Assembly: GCA_030704615.1 (NCBI GenBank)
Contig: CM060733.1
Span: forward strand, 75,244,907 to 75,308,906
Length of the DNA: 64,000 bases
Source of the DNA: Takakia lepidozioides
Taxonomy: Eukaryota > Streptophyta > Takakiopsida > Takakiales > Takakiaceae
Direction of reading: 5' to 3'
Made by a program: the position numbers and the translations under genes. The notes beneath the pieces are model-generated. The model made no database searches. It was given only the letters and a program-made list of their open reading frames with translations, and was not told where the DNA came from. This document shows positions 34,701-46,572 of this stretch, in pieces (position 1 is the stretch's first letter; the number at the start of each line of letters is the position of its first letter).

Positions 34701-35398
34701 GAAGATTTGTCCATGCAAAGTTTGCGGAGGCGACAACCACCCAGTTCTGGTTCTGCAGGCACGACATTATGACTTGCGTGTATGGAAAGCCCAAGTACGG
34801 CATACAAACAATGCCAGAGGCTCCCCCGGTGTGGCCGGTGGAACCAGGCTGCGATCTGAGTCAGGTTGAGGCCGACGCCCTTACCGCCGCAGGATTTCGG
34901 ATGGTGCAGCGCACTGACGTCCCCAGACAACCATTTCCGCTTCCACAGCCTCCACCACCGACCCCTGTGAGAGCAAGAACAATGGGACCCGACAGCTCTA
35001 AGCATCCTACACACCGTTGGGGGAAACCGAAGAGGCGGCGACCTCCCTCAAAAGTGAACGAGACAAGGATGGGGAATGCACTTCGGATGAACTGTACAAT
35101 CCAGAGCTCGACAAAAGTGCCCCCACCAGGCTTCGGGCGTGTGTATCAGATGGCCACGGCAGGCTCAGCTGTTCGCAATGAGGTGTACACCATCACCATT
35201 TCAGAATTACCCATCTGCAATTGCACCGACTTTCAGATCATGCGAACAAGGGCATCATACTGCCCTTGCAAGCATCTGTACTACGTGTACCTAAAGAGAC
35301 TCCGGTGTAATTCCACAACTCATCACTTCATACATGCACTAGGGTTGAGCCCCCAAGAGGTGCACACTCTTCTGAATATGGATCCAGGGGACCAGTGA
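31800..35398 (+). CDS. MULE-type transposase with SWIM zinc finger (E2 copy)
   Basis: This is the best preserved transposase in the window. The N-terminal part (from ~31,830) gives CSKFKLKPGTVYLEEERKD and PSDTILYRAVG. A Cys/His-rich region at ~32,400-32,930 (DRKHDGHPWCVTKT, CAGKLRCLNPACFHF, FKCAHCKEPP, HVGVHCHPLARG) resembles the zinc-binding N-terminal domain of MULE transposases. The DDE-like core follows at 33,370-33,900 (HIKRITNHQLTMGAHVYD, FRGFMADNAQANWAAVRR, WLGVWHFRYRQF). An intron runs 33,901-33,978, then DTDMPNTNMAESVHSSWR. The C-terminal part has CSAIRVDTRQRC, FWFCRHDIMTC and the SWIM finger CNC...CPCKH (35,215-35,275), ending at 35,398. It should cut and rejoin the element ends. 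Frame changes near 32,050, 32,400, 33,230 and 34,300 show small indels. Confidence 0.8.
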
Positions 35399-35654
35399 TC
35401 TTGGCTTGCGGTCCCAACACAATGGTACACCCATCCTTTCGGATAGTAGAACTGTACTGCTGCAAGTAGCTCTGACTCTGGCCACAGAAAGGTCCGACTT
35501 ATGTCTTGCCTACCAGTAACACCTGTTTTGCTCGAACGTCGATAATACTATGTCATTCACTCGTGTTTCCACATGCATGTATTTTTGTGTGTTGGAGGGT
35601 TCCTGTTTTTCTGCTCTCCCAAACTTTGCTTTCCTCATTCGACCCCCGGCAAGG

Positions 35655-35770
35655 AAATGCGGCGCCGCATTTCCAAGTAACGTCATAGGTACTGGTAGAT
35701 GCGGCATTCACCAACACCAAACTGCCCAGAAATTCCGCACGTGCGAACCCTAATGCGGCACCGCATTTCC
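35655..35770. repeat. Gamma palindromes near the E2 right end
   Basis: Two copies (AGGAAATGCGGCGCCGCATT near 35,652 and AATGCGGCACCGCATTTCC near 35,752) lie about 500 bases inside the right terminus. Confidence 0.85.
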
Positions 35771-36149
35771 TAGTTCACTTGCAAAACTTTCCCGCCGAAT
35801 ACTGGAAGATGACAGAATTGTGCAGACTCTATTGGTTCAGTCGCGGCAAAAGGGTCAGCTTCATTCCAATGTTAAGGCATGTAAAACCGCGGAATACTCT
35901 ATACAGGCCAGTATGCGACGTCCTTTTGCCGTGGTATACTGGATTTCTCGTTGCACGGTCACTCATTTCCATGAGCGGATCTAAAAAACCATGAGCGGAG
36001 TTGTTACTGACGACATATCTTCCCCGCATTACAGGATCCGTAACTTCCAAAAACGGCAAGGTCAAATAAAAAAAACTATTATTTTAATACTTGTTTAATC
36101 TGCCGCATTTCCAAATTTGGAGGAGTCCGCTCATGAAATCCGCGTGTCT

Positions 36150-36240
36150 TAGACTTCGGCTCACCGCTCATGCGGCTCATGCGGCTCATGGCTCATGGCT
36201 CATGGTTTCTGCTCATGAAATAGTAAACCTCCTTCTACCA
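36150..36240. repeat. E2 right terminus with GCTCATG repeats and target copy
   Basis: Repeated GCTCATG(CG)/GGCTCATG units lead to GCTCATGAAATAGTAAACCT, and the element ends at 36,231. The 9-bp target copy CTTCTACCA is 36,232-36,240. Confidence 0.75.
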
Positions 36241-37524
36241 TATGTGAATGGTGTTAGGAAACATACCGAGTTGGGGCAGGTGGTTGGCCAGACAACACTT
36301 TGGAGTCTAAAGTTACTGAAACTTATGGAGCTGCGGAAGGGATAGTCAGTATTGCACTGTTTAACAGAGTTCTTGATTCTAATAGCACCAGAACATACTA
36401 GCTACAACAATTCAGCCCATGTGTGGGCTTGCTTGTTTTTTGCTGGGCCTTTTGAGGCATGGATTTTTTGACCTTGTGGCTTTTGAGGTGTCCATTGGGA
36501 CATTGGTCTCATTTGGATTTTTGTAATGTGATTTATAGGGCTTGTATTCCCCTGTAGTTGACTATTTTCATTCTCCTTGTGGTTGATAGTATGCAGGAGG
36601 GATCCATTCTGTTTTCATGTTGGAATGTCACCATGTAATGAAGAATTTAAATCATTTAATCCACTTTCATTTTAAATAATAATATTACAAATATAACCAT
36701 TTGATAAAATTTTCCAAGGCTGCAATCCCCCTGTTCTTTTAAATATTAAATGAAAACTAAAATATAAAATATAAACATTAAAAATACAAACTATTTCGGA
36801 AAACAACCTTGATGACACGTGGCATCACACCTGCTCAAACCAGAACACGTGGCAGTATATGACACGACATTTTTTATCCATATTTTCATCACGTGTAAAG
36901 ATCCGTAGTCATATATGCTAGTCATATATTTTGTCTGTGTGCCACATGTCACATCTCAAGTGCAACAGGTGTCCCGCTAACAACTCTCCATGTAGACATC
37001 CCTGTAGTCATATGAGCGAGTCATGTAGTCACCACGTGTGAAATCTGTCATAGCACACGTGTCCCGCTAGCGCCTCTCCATGTAGGCATCACTGTGCAGA
37101 CATGTAGTCATATGATCATGGCAAGAAGTCGTGACATGTCAAATTCGCAGTGGCGCACGTGTCCATCCGTCGCCTCTCCATGTAGGCATCACTTTGCAGA
37201 CATATAGTCATATGATCCCTTGATGAATGCATGACGTGTCGCTTGCGCAGTGGCGCATATGTCCCGCTGAAGCCTCTCCATATAGGCAGCGCTCAACAGA
37301 CAATGTAGTCATATATTAGTCATATAGTTGTGACTGCAACCCTCTCTACAAAAAGACTTCAGGTGCCACGCAAGCAGTCACGAATATGACTTGCAAAACG
37401 CAGTCCTAAAGACTAGTCGCTATGACAGGGTTTTTTTCACTACAGAGTGATGTAGTCATGAACGCATATAAGACTGAAAAAATAGTCATATGTGAATTCA
37501 TAAAAATGCTCATCTGTTGTAGTG
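36232..37524 (+). mobile_element. CACTA-type element, part right of E2, with 3' terminus
   Basis: The transposase exon resumes at 36,241 and stops at 36,345. After an AT-rich stretch, 36,820-37,340 holds about four imperfect ~110-bp subterminal repeats built from CACGTGTCCCGCT, GCCTCTCCATGTAGGCATC and TAGTCATATGA. The segment ends CTCATCTGTTGTAGTG at 37,524, which read from the other strand begins CACTACAACAGATGAG, a CACTA-type inverted end. Clustered subterminal repeats are typical of this superfamily, where they bind the element's DNA-binding protein. Confidence 0.6.
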
Positions 37525-38112
37525 ATGACAAGTGCGAGGGTCTGTGATTCACCTGGGGTTCCACAATCCTCACTAACCTGTTGGTTTTTGTGGGGGCTTG
37601 TGATGGGACCAGGTGAGGATCCTCACCTACTTTGAAGCTTCTTGAGCATGCAGATTGGGATATGGGCTGAGAAGACCTGTGGGTTTTTGCGCTGTGAGGT
37701 GGCTGCTGCCTGCAGCCCCGATTTCAACCCGACTGCTCCTGGTTTGGCATGCTACAGCCTGGTTTTTGGCCTTTGTCGTTCTGCCGTCGATGCGCAGCTA
37801 GGCCTGACTGGCCTGTCTCCTGAGGCTTGCATACAAACCATACCCTACCTCTTGATCTTTGACAGCAGGGCCTGTGGATTATTGAGCTAGGTTGTAATTT
37901 CTTTTGGCCAAAGAGGATCTGGTTTTAGGTGGTATGTTTTGGCGGTTTTTGGGTCTCTATGGACATGGTGGCCTTGAAGGGTATGGTGGGCAGCCTGATA
38001 AGGCACCAACCTGCTCCTTTTCGGGCCTGTTTCTGTTGAGTACTGGATCACAGTGAGGTGTTCTTTGCATGCTTTAGCATAGAACTCTTGAAGGATGAGG
38101 ATGGTAAGCTGC
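37525..38112. other. Unique spacer, no gene assigned
   Basis: This is a non-repeated stretch between the CACTA terminus and the right arm. One open frame (about 37,642-37,890) has ordinary composition but no recognisable motif and no supporting copy. Confidence 0.4.
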
Positions 38113-39467
38113 AATGGGATCCTACCTATAGTTTTGGCTTTGTCATGCCATCAGGCCTATGACCTGCAATCTGGTTTTTTATATGCAAAAGAGGCTGGAT
38201 CTCGGCTGTTCAAGCTGCTTGTATGTACAAGTCTTGAACCTGCAATTTGACAAGCTGAGTTCACATTCCCTTGACACCTTGTATGATCACATGTCTCGGG
38301 GTGAATACAAATGATATGGAATTTATTTCATCATGCCCAAGTAGGACTGCTTGGTGGCATATTGTGATTCTGACAAATTGCAGGCTGGTCCTTATGCCTT
38401 GGCTGATGCATGACCTGCCATAATTAATGGCTGAAAAGGTAAGATGTTGCAACCTGTGGGTCATATCCAAGATGTATGTGTGAAAACGTGTCTTGAAATG
38501 GTAATAGGGCAGGCTGGACCATGGTACCTTGCCCTTTGCATGACCTCAACATTTTTATGCTCCTTCAATACATGACCTACTGGTAAGGTATGTGTGCAGG
38601 CTGAACGAGAGCTCCTATTCTGTCAGTTAACAACGATATTCCATCAGTAACGAAGGTCAACGAAGGTTAGCAATAACATTTTACCATGCCCAACGAACCT
38701 GCCCAATAAAAGGACCTACGGCCAGCGAATGTGGCAATGTCCGCGGTGGTAGATCGCGGACCGGATACCAGATTGAGAAAATCAGCTCAACACATATAGC
38801 CACCCACCTGCGTCAGCCGAAGGTCCAAGCTGGCCCAAGCCGTCAAGTATCGGGAAGGATAACCCAAGCAAACATTCCAATTTAACAATTATATCATTGT
38901 CACATCCATCCACCTTCGTCCAACTTAGGTCGATATCGAAATTCTTAGGAGTAAAATCCTGGGAGAGCTCCTGTCATGTCACATAACATTGCATTTCCAT
39001 TAGTGAGGAAGGTCAGCTTCGTTCACCATAGGTCGAAAATAATTTGCATATGCCCTACGTCCACATGCATGCAGGGTATATGCTTGTGGACCCAATTCCG
39101 AAATTGCCAGCATCATATGAGGGTATGAGGGTGTGATAAATGAATTGAGTTTGGGATAACTTACAAAACTCACACAACCTGGTTGAACTTGGCATTTCAA
39201 AAGCAGACCTGACACGTGCCCCTCAAACGCATTTGACAAGCAAGAGAGAATGTTCACTTTAACCTGTGTCACTGCAATATCTTTCTTTTGACAGGACCTT
39301 AAAGAGTAAATAATATAGAAGACAATCCTACGAGAATCTTCAAAGACTTCAAGAATATGTATTTTACAGAATTCCAAATTGTAAAATTTGCCGGTCAAGC
39401 ATGTCAAAAAAGCTTCAAGTAGATTGAGTTTCAATTCAGTTTGCTTAGCCCGTTCCCTTTCTGACAG

Positions 39468-42400
39468 CTATTCAATAGTGTCCTCAGATCCCAAATCAAT
39501 TACAAATTTTGGTAGATCATCGACCAGGCTATCGCTCATACTACTACTAGACAGTTCACATGCCCTCAGTAGCCTCGTCCAACACATACACAAAGCTATT
39601 ATTCCCAAACATAGATTTTTTCTTTGTCCACGTCAACTGGTCGTCCCACTCATTCTCTCGTATTGATGATGCCTGTCTTTGGGCCTCAGCCTCTGTGTAG
39701 ATTGGGAGCATCGGAAACTGCTGTGGGGTCATGGGTATGTGATTTGCGTACGTACGCAAATCCATCCTCTGCCTCCTCACATCTCCGTGCCTGCACAAGG
39801 GCAACCATACGGTCACACTCATAAAAAGAACAGAAACGACAAACAAACCAATATTCATACAAGGTTAGTGACATGACTCACTCACACATCACCCTCGCCA
39901 TCGGATGTGTCCACATACTTCACTGCAGGCCTTCTAGCATGTAGCCCAGGAGGTCGTCTTCTCTTCGGACAAGTGTCCATCATAGGCTTCAAAATGTCAT
40001 CGAACACGTCAAAGTCGCTCTCCATTGCGACGATGTGTATGCCTGATGTGATTGCAACTTTCACCGAGTTTCCTACAACAGCGACGACGTCGGCCAATAT
40101 AAGATAATCTGTTTTTCCAGTTTTAAGAGAAGAAGACATATGCATAACGATGGCCCCTTTAATAGTAGTGAATTTATAAGAGATTGCAACATAAGGACTC
40201 TGAATTAATATTACCTGTCGAAGCAGTCAAATCCAAAACCTTGGCCCCCTCAGCTGAACATAGCTCCATGATTGTCTGGTAGAATGCGGGGGACTTCTCC
40301 TTCCGACCTCTATAAGGAGAACCATTTGGTGACATTGTCATCTCAGATGTGGGTAGAAAATGCCGCAACATATCAGCGGAGAAACACTCCGGATATTTCG
40401 ATAGCACAGCCTTGGTCACTGAATTCAAATCCTGTGCAGGTCCCAAGCACCAAACAATGGACGTCGAAGAATAGCGTCTGTGCAGGAACATAGGAAATGA
40501 TTACATTTGAAACACTTATAGAGTAATGTACGAAACTATTGCAAGGAAAAAAGGGATTACCTTTTCTCTTCACCAACTTTAGACTCCACCTGGGTAATTT
40601 TCTCCTTCTCTCCCGGAGGACCGTCCTTTGGGGGGTAGTCCAGATACCACGGACACAAGTCAGCATGAAGTTGAGTTAGGTTGGCCGTCTGGTCTTTAGA
40701 GAACATAGTGACTTTCTCATTGCCAGGGGTCGTCCACGCCTCAGCAACAGGGGAAGATTGTCACCCCCGTGGATGTCAAGTAGATACCTACACAAACCAA
40801 ACAACCACTTTAGTTTGTGCTAATAAGGTCCTCACATAGCACGAATGGGGGTAAGAACACTTAATCAGACAACTGGGGGGGATTAATAACGAATTCATGG
40901 ACCGTGATACCCACCTACGTCCACCGAAGGGCGGGTGACGATACAAGAGGGTATAGGGTCTATAAGGGCATACATGAGGGTATATAATCCCGATCAAATA
41001 ATTTGACAAATCTAAATCTCTCACATTTATGCCTTAATTTAGGTCTTGTATGGGCCTGCCTAGGAACCACCTACGTCCACCGAAGGTGGGTGACGAGGCA
41101 GCAGGGTTCAGGGTCCATAACATAACCTGGACAAAAGAAAAACATATAATTAAAGAGGAAAATGGTGACTGTATATTGGGGCCCCTCGAGTAAATTAAAA
41201 AATAAGTTTTTTTTTACATTACTTATTTGTTTTTTTTCCAGTCATAATTAGTTGATGTTGGTCAATGACCCACCTACGTCCACCGAAGGTGGGTGAACGA
41301 TGTTGGTTGACTTGAAACAACATATTTCTTTATCAGGGATATGTTGTGTTTTTGTTATTGGGTTTAGGATCGAAGTCTCTATCACAAATTAAAAAAAATT
41401 CCTTTCAAGAGGAAGTGCATTACGGGCAGTATACGACCCACCTGCGTCGAGCGAAGGTGGGTGACAACAGTACGTGGTTTCCTGTATCCACCTATGTCCA
41501 ACGAAGGTCCATTGAGGATATGTCTTCTCTATGGCCATAGTTTTGGACAAGCCAGAACGTTACTATGTACCTCCGGGTGTTTTTCAACGAAGGTTGGAGG
41601 GTTCAGAAGCGTCATTACATTTAGGAGAGCACCGGGTCAGTGTGGTAAGAGTAGGATTATGGGTGAGTTCGCACCTGTACAACAACCTTTTGGCAGCACG
41701 AGGTCCACCTGATTCGTCAGACAGCAGCATTGTCCTGCGATGGGACTCGATCTCCGGCTTGAACAGCTTCTTGTAGGCCTTCTTCTTCCATTCAAGTATC
41801 CACTTCTCAAATGCAAGTGCTCCCCCCTCATCTGTTTCTGTGATCTTGGCAAACAACTCCATAGCCTCTGTGGCAACCTGTTGCCATCATATGACTGTTT
41901 AGAGATGCTCAGAACAGATGTTACAAATACAATCTGAAATATTCCATGGCAAAAAAATTCCTCACCTGAAACCACCACGTTTCCTTGGCCAACCACTTGT
42001 CCATAATCTTGTCAGTGATCTTTCCTTCAGTTCCTGGGAAGTAGGCCTCTGCCTGCTGGCAGGTGCTGCAATATGCAACTGCAGCCACCGCTGCTTCTCT
42101 TTTGGGGATACCTCGGAAGTTGCAATTAGGTAGGCTCTCTCCAAGCCTACTCTTTTCCCCCCCTCTTGGCAAGTCTGTAGGGTTGGCAAAAACTCCGGGC
42201 CGTTGGCCGGATCGTAAATGGGAAGCTTCTTCGCCATCTGCTTAGATGCTTTAGCTTTGGCAACATTTTTAGCTGCAACTATTGCAACAGCCATCCTTCG
42301 CGGTTCCTCTCTTCCTCTGGGGTCAGCTTCGTACCTAATCTTCGCATGTGCAATTGCCTTCATTATGTCCCCCTATATGCAAATCAATCAATGTTTATTA

Positions 42401-45076
42401 GCATCCTCCTTATGCATCCACATCTGTGATTCTAACCAACCGGAAAGCCACAAAGGTGAAAAGACAGGGTACTCATATGGGCTAGAATCTCGATCATAGC
42501 CTCTTGTGTCATAGTATACCATGTCTTTCCAGCTTCCTTCGCCAATGATTTGTTGTAGTGGCGTTTGGTGAGGAGCCCTTTGTACTGCTCCAGAGGGCTT
42601 GTGCCGATCATTTGAATGTACCAGAGGTTGTGGATGTCCTCGGTCTTCACGAACCCCTTGTCATTAATACTGCAACCAACACACGCAATTTGTATTGGTT
42701 TTCAATTGCAATCTTGTTGACTATACATTTGGAAATCCATTTCATGTGAATATCATCAAAACAAGCAGGTCAGTAGCCTTACGCATTGGTTTGGAACATG
42801 GCAGCTTTCAGCATAGTGCTGGCCTGGCATCGCAATATCTTCGCTTGCACACACACATGCCATGGTTTCTCGTTTGTCTTTAAACTATTGATAAGCTTCA
42901 ACCACATGTGCAAGCGGTGGTTACCATCCCATACGTAAAACATCCGATTCTTTAGCCATGCCCAATTTGCATCCGCTTCGCAATCAGCATCAAACTCATT
43001 GCTAACTTGTTTCCAATGGGCACTCCACCCCGCTCGAATCTCATCCGTCACCAAAGTAGGAATCTCCTCCTCGTCTGTAGGGGCCAAAAAGAAATATCCA
43101 CGACCTTCCACATACCCATTTGTCAAGAAATATTCTCTCAATGCATCCCCTGCATTCTCCCCAACGATTGGCCTAATTTTGGGATTCAATATCATTCTGC
43201 AAAGGGGCACATTTGGAGGCAAGGTGGGTTTAGTAATTGCCAATTTATTCACCACGGACTGCAGGTTTCCAGCATTGTGATCATCAAGGACCTGTAACTG
43301 CTTCATAGCAGCACCTTGTTCCAACATTTCCTCGGGTACAGATGCAAGTGCAAGTGCGTTGGTCTCACGACCCCCCCCCCAACTCCCCCCCCCCCCCCAC
43401 TACATGTTCATTGTACAAGGAGTGCGTTGTCGCTGCGGGCAGGTCCATCGTAGAAGCTGCATGCAGGTCCATCGTGGAAGCCGTCACAGAAGCTCCAGGG
43501 CTACTCTGCACAATCGTCCTGGGCCTAATGGCGATCTGCTTTTGGGGAGTGGAGAAGCATTGTACCTCTGAGTCCGACTGCTGGTCTGCCCCAACCCCAC
43601 CTGCGATAGCGTTTTTCGTGGGAGCCGCCAGATGTACCCGGCCCAGCTCACTTGTAGTCAGCAACAACGCCCGATCGACGTAAGGAGTCGCTAACAGGTC
43701 CCCCTCCTCCATTGATCCATTCTCACAACCATCTGGAATTGGAAAAAGAGTGAAAGAAGACTACAGAATTCCGCTCTCTCCAGGAGGTTACTAAGGCCTC
43801 CGTCTAAGAAATTCCCGCCCCCCTCCAAATCCTGCACACAATGTGCGCATAAGCATAAAGCAAATGAAAAGGTACAACAACTACCGCCGCTTACTAGAGC
43901 CCATTGTAGGCACGCAAAAGTAGAGCAACAAGTATGTACAAGAAAACCGAATAGGTACACCATGCGAGGAGGAAGAGCGCATAGGAAGCCAATGTTTCAT
44001 GTCAGATCTATAGGCCGCTCGCTTCTACGACAGCAACCAAACTCCAGAAAAACAGAGTGCGCCAAGCAAGCATAGTCACAATGCATAAGCAGGCACGATA
44101 GGCACAATGCATAAGCAAGCATTATATGGGAGAGCCAGTCCTGTAGTAAATGGGAGAAGAGCCGGCGGTCCTGCATCCCAGCCCATGGTGTCTGTTACAA
44201 TGATTGTTTTCCCGCCCGCGTGCAAGGTCGTGATTCCATTCTCAATGTGGCTAAGTGAATATGTCACAGAAGCATTATGTCTCCTTCAACGATCTGAGAA
44301 GCACACTTTCGCTCTCTCTAAGTTGTGTAAGGGCATGGCAGGCCCGAAATAACAAAACAAGAGGAGCTGTAACAAGATGCAATGGCAAAGAAACCATACA
44401 AAGCAAACATGCACCGTACAAGGAAAAAAGAAAAATACCTCATGCCGCTTTTTCAATACCCCCCTGTGACATAGTGCAAAAATACGTGATGGAGTGTACA
44501 AGAACAACGCGGACCGACTCGCATGTAAGAGGAATAGGAGTACACGAACAATGCGGACTAAACACGATAAGCAAACCTAGAAAACAGAAGTGCAGCTTAC
44601 GAGAAAGAAGCAAAACCGAGACGATGCTCAAGGACGGCAACCAAACTCGCATGTAGGGAACAGAGGTAGACGCACAAGCCCGGATTGCTCCAGCGGCCTT
44701 CTCCAGGTGCTCAAGACGGGCAAAGTAGCCCCAACGTATACGCTGCTCTAAACCAGAACCTTAACACAAGAGAGAACCTAAGAGGTAAAACCTACGATAC
44801 CAGAAGCTTAAGATACCAGAAGCAACAAGACAAATAAAAAGAGGGCCTAGAGTGTAACAACACAAACAAGAGAGCCCACAGTGTACCAGCAACAGAACAG
44901 GGGAAGAGAATTACACAAAGCGAAAAGAACTTTACCTCATCCATTTCTCGTGAACGAGAACTGCCACCACACATCTGACGGCCACCACCGCAACTCTGCT
45001 CTCCTGACACACTACTATTAGGGTTACATTTGCTTCGCAGATCGTAACGTCGTTTTGAAGGGTCACCTTGCTCCAT
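39468..45076 (-). CDS. D-family ParB-methyltransferase-like gene, right copy
   Basis: This is the better preserved D-family copy. Start ATG 45,076: MEQGDPSKRRYDLRSK, exon end MDE before GTAAAG. The 182-codon stretch 42,779-43,327 is fully open and carries the ParB-like domain (LPPNVPLCRMILNPKIRPIV, FYVWDGNHRLHMW). Later segments include WYIQMIGTSPLEQYK, MKAIAHAKIRYEADP, DKWLAKETWWFQ, RLLYR before a ~870-bp intron, LCPWYLDYPPKDGPPG, then SPAFYQTIMELCSAEGAKVL and DLTASTG, then GNSVKVAITSG after an intron. The stop is TAG 39,468 (LGSEDTIE). Region IV is missing, so this may be a non-catalytic paralogue acting through DNA or AdoMet binding. The poly-C stretch at 43,371-43,398 breaks the frame upstream of the ParB exon. 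Confidence 0.72.
40900..41600. repeat. Intronic delta inverted repeats, right arm
   Basis: This is the mirror of 15,260-15,935: CCACCTACGTCCACCGAAGG motifs near 40,911, 41,068 and 41,270, plus weaker ones near 41,440 and 41,490, in the large intron of the D-family gene. Confidence 0.85.
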
Positions 45077-46344
45077 TCTAGGGTAAGCAGAAATAGTAAG
45101 GTGGGTGGGACTCTGGATAAGAGGGCAACCCGTGCTTAATATACCCTTTCCACGAAAATAAATGTGACATTCTGTTTATGGCGGATGTGACCTGTGGCAC
45201 ATGTGACGACTAATGCGGGCCAATATTATGAAGAAACAAAACAATAGTAAACAACTAATACAAATTATAAATATTATGAAAATATTAAAAGAGAATAGAA
45301 AATGTATTCATAAATATTGGTAAATGTGAAAAGTAAATAACAGATATTTGAAATAACATAAAGTTCAACGATAAATTTATATACTATTCATTGAAGGCAA
45401 ACTTCCTTAAAATAGAATGTACCTAAAAATCGACGAAATATCGGGTAAAACAAAGCATCTTCCAGACATCTTCTATGAATCAGGCAAGAGAATAAATCCC
45501 CAGCATGCACCTTCGGCATCCGGAGGTGGCATTTTAGACACTGAATATTTATACATTATGATTAACACATCTGCAAATTAAAAAATAAATATAGAAAATA
45601 AAAACATAGACAACAAAATTATGATAAAATATTGCAATAAAAAACTCAAAATATGAATCAACATAGGGCCTACACTCTCCAACACACAATAGAACTCCCA
45701 AAGTTCTTACCTTCGGTATCCGAAGGTGGCAAATTCATAAATATATACTACACACATTTCAGTAATAAATTGTAATGTTTAAATAGGACATATTCAAAAA
45801 TAGGAAGGACAACAATAATTTTAATAACGTGAAACTCCCGATATGGAGGGACACGGGAACTGAACTTCAAAATACACGGGAACTTCTAAATACAAGACCA
45901 ATTGCACTTGAAGGTTTGCGCAAACCAATGAACACCTTCAACCAATCTAACATTTATTTGGCTCCAAAATAAGATAAACATCTCAGACCATTTCATATAA
46001 TGTAAGAGTAAAAATCACCAGTGGGCACACCATTTTACAGTTAAAATCAATAGTGGTCGGAATTATTTTATCAAACATGAAATATTGTCAAACCATTTAA
46101 CTATTAGACTCATAGTAAAAACATCAGTTGGCAAACCTCCGTTCAACGAAAGTGGAAAAATTAACCAAATACATTAAAAAAAACTATCATAAAAGGCGGA
46201 TATGGCATAATTACATATATAACAAAGAGTGTATAACACTAGAGAGGCACCTTTGTTGGACAAAGGTTGAAAAGTGTGGCTGAATTGGGGTCGTAGATTG
46301 TATTTCTTTCCGTGAAAAATGATGTTATCCGCCTTCAAGCACTA
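45077..46344. other. AT-rich flank, no gene seen (right arm)
   Basis: This is the mirror of 10,530-11,798. It contains two delta-like inverted repeats (about 45,508 and 45,712) and no supportable gene. It probably holds the promoter of the minus-strand D-family gene. Confidence 0.55.
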
Positions 46345-46410
46345 TGACAATTGGGGGCTGCTATTTCATGAGCGGCATGAGCATGAGCGGAAAAAAAAAA
46401 GCATGAGCAG
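46345..46410. repeat. E3 left target copy and terminus
   Basis: The target TGACAATTG (46,345-46,353) is followed by GGGGCTGCTATTTCATGAGC and repeated ATGAGC units. The identical 9-mer follows the right end of E3 at 58,887-58,895. Confidence 0.85.
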
Positions 46411-46572
46411 ACCATTGTGAGTCCACGGAAATAGGGTTAGGAGGCACGGAAATAGGGTCATGTGAAGTTGGAATGTGGCACCAGTGGACTTGAAATGCAA
46501 CATTTTATTGCAAATTTTGTGGCAAGCCACGTCTATACAAGTGTGTTCTAACTGTCATAGCCGGAATGGGCA

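Larger units (their letters stand above)
20542..36231 (+). mobile_element. E2: complete MULE-like element with ParB-methyltransferase
   Basis: This 15.7-kb element has inverted ends: left GGGGGCTGCTATTTCATGAG, right (complement) GAGGTTTACTATTTCATGAG. Both are followed internally by ATGAGC-type short repeats. Contents from left: an unknown divergent gene pair (20,973-22,654), a gamma palindrome array, the ParB-methyltransferase gene on the minus strand, a large gamma array, the transposase gene on the plus strand, and isolated gamma palindromes before the right end. The order methyltransferase-array-transposase matches E3, but sequences are strongly diverged, so E2 is a separate family member. 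Confidence 0.85.

Noticed and set aside
37642-37890. 82-codon open frame in the unique spacer
   Set aside because: There is no motif, no second copy and no splice or poly(A) support.
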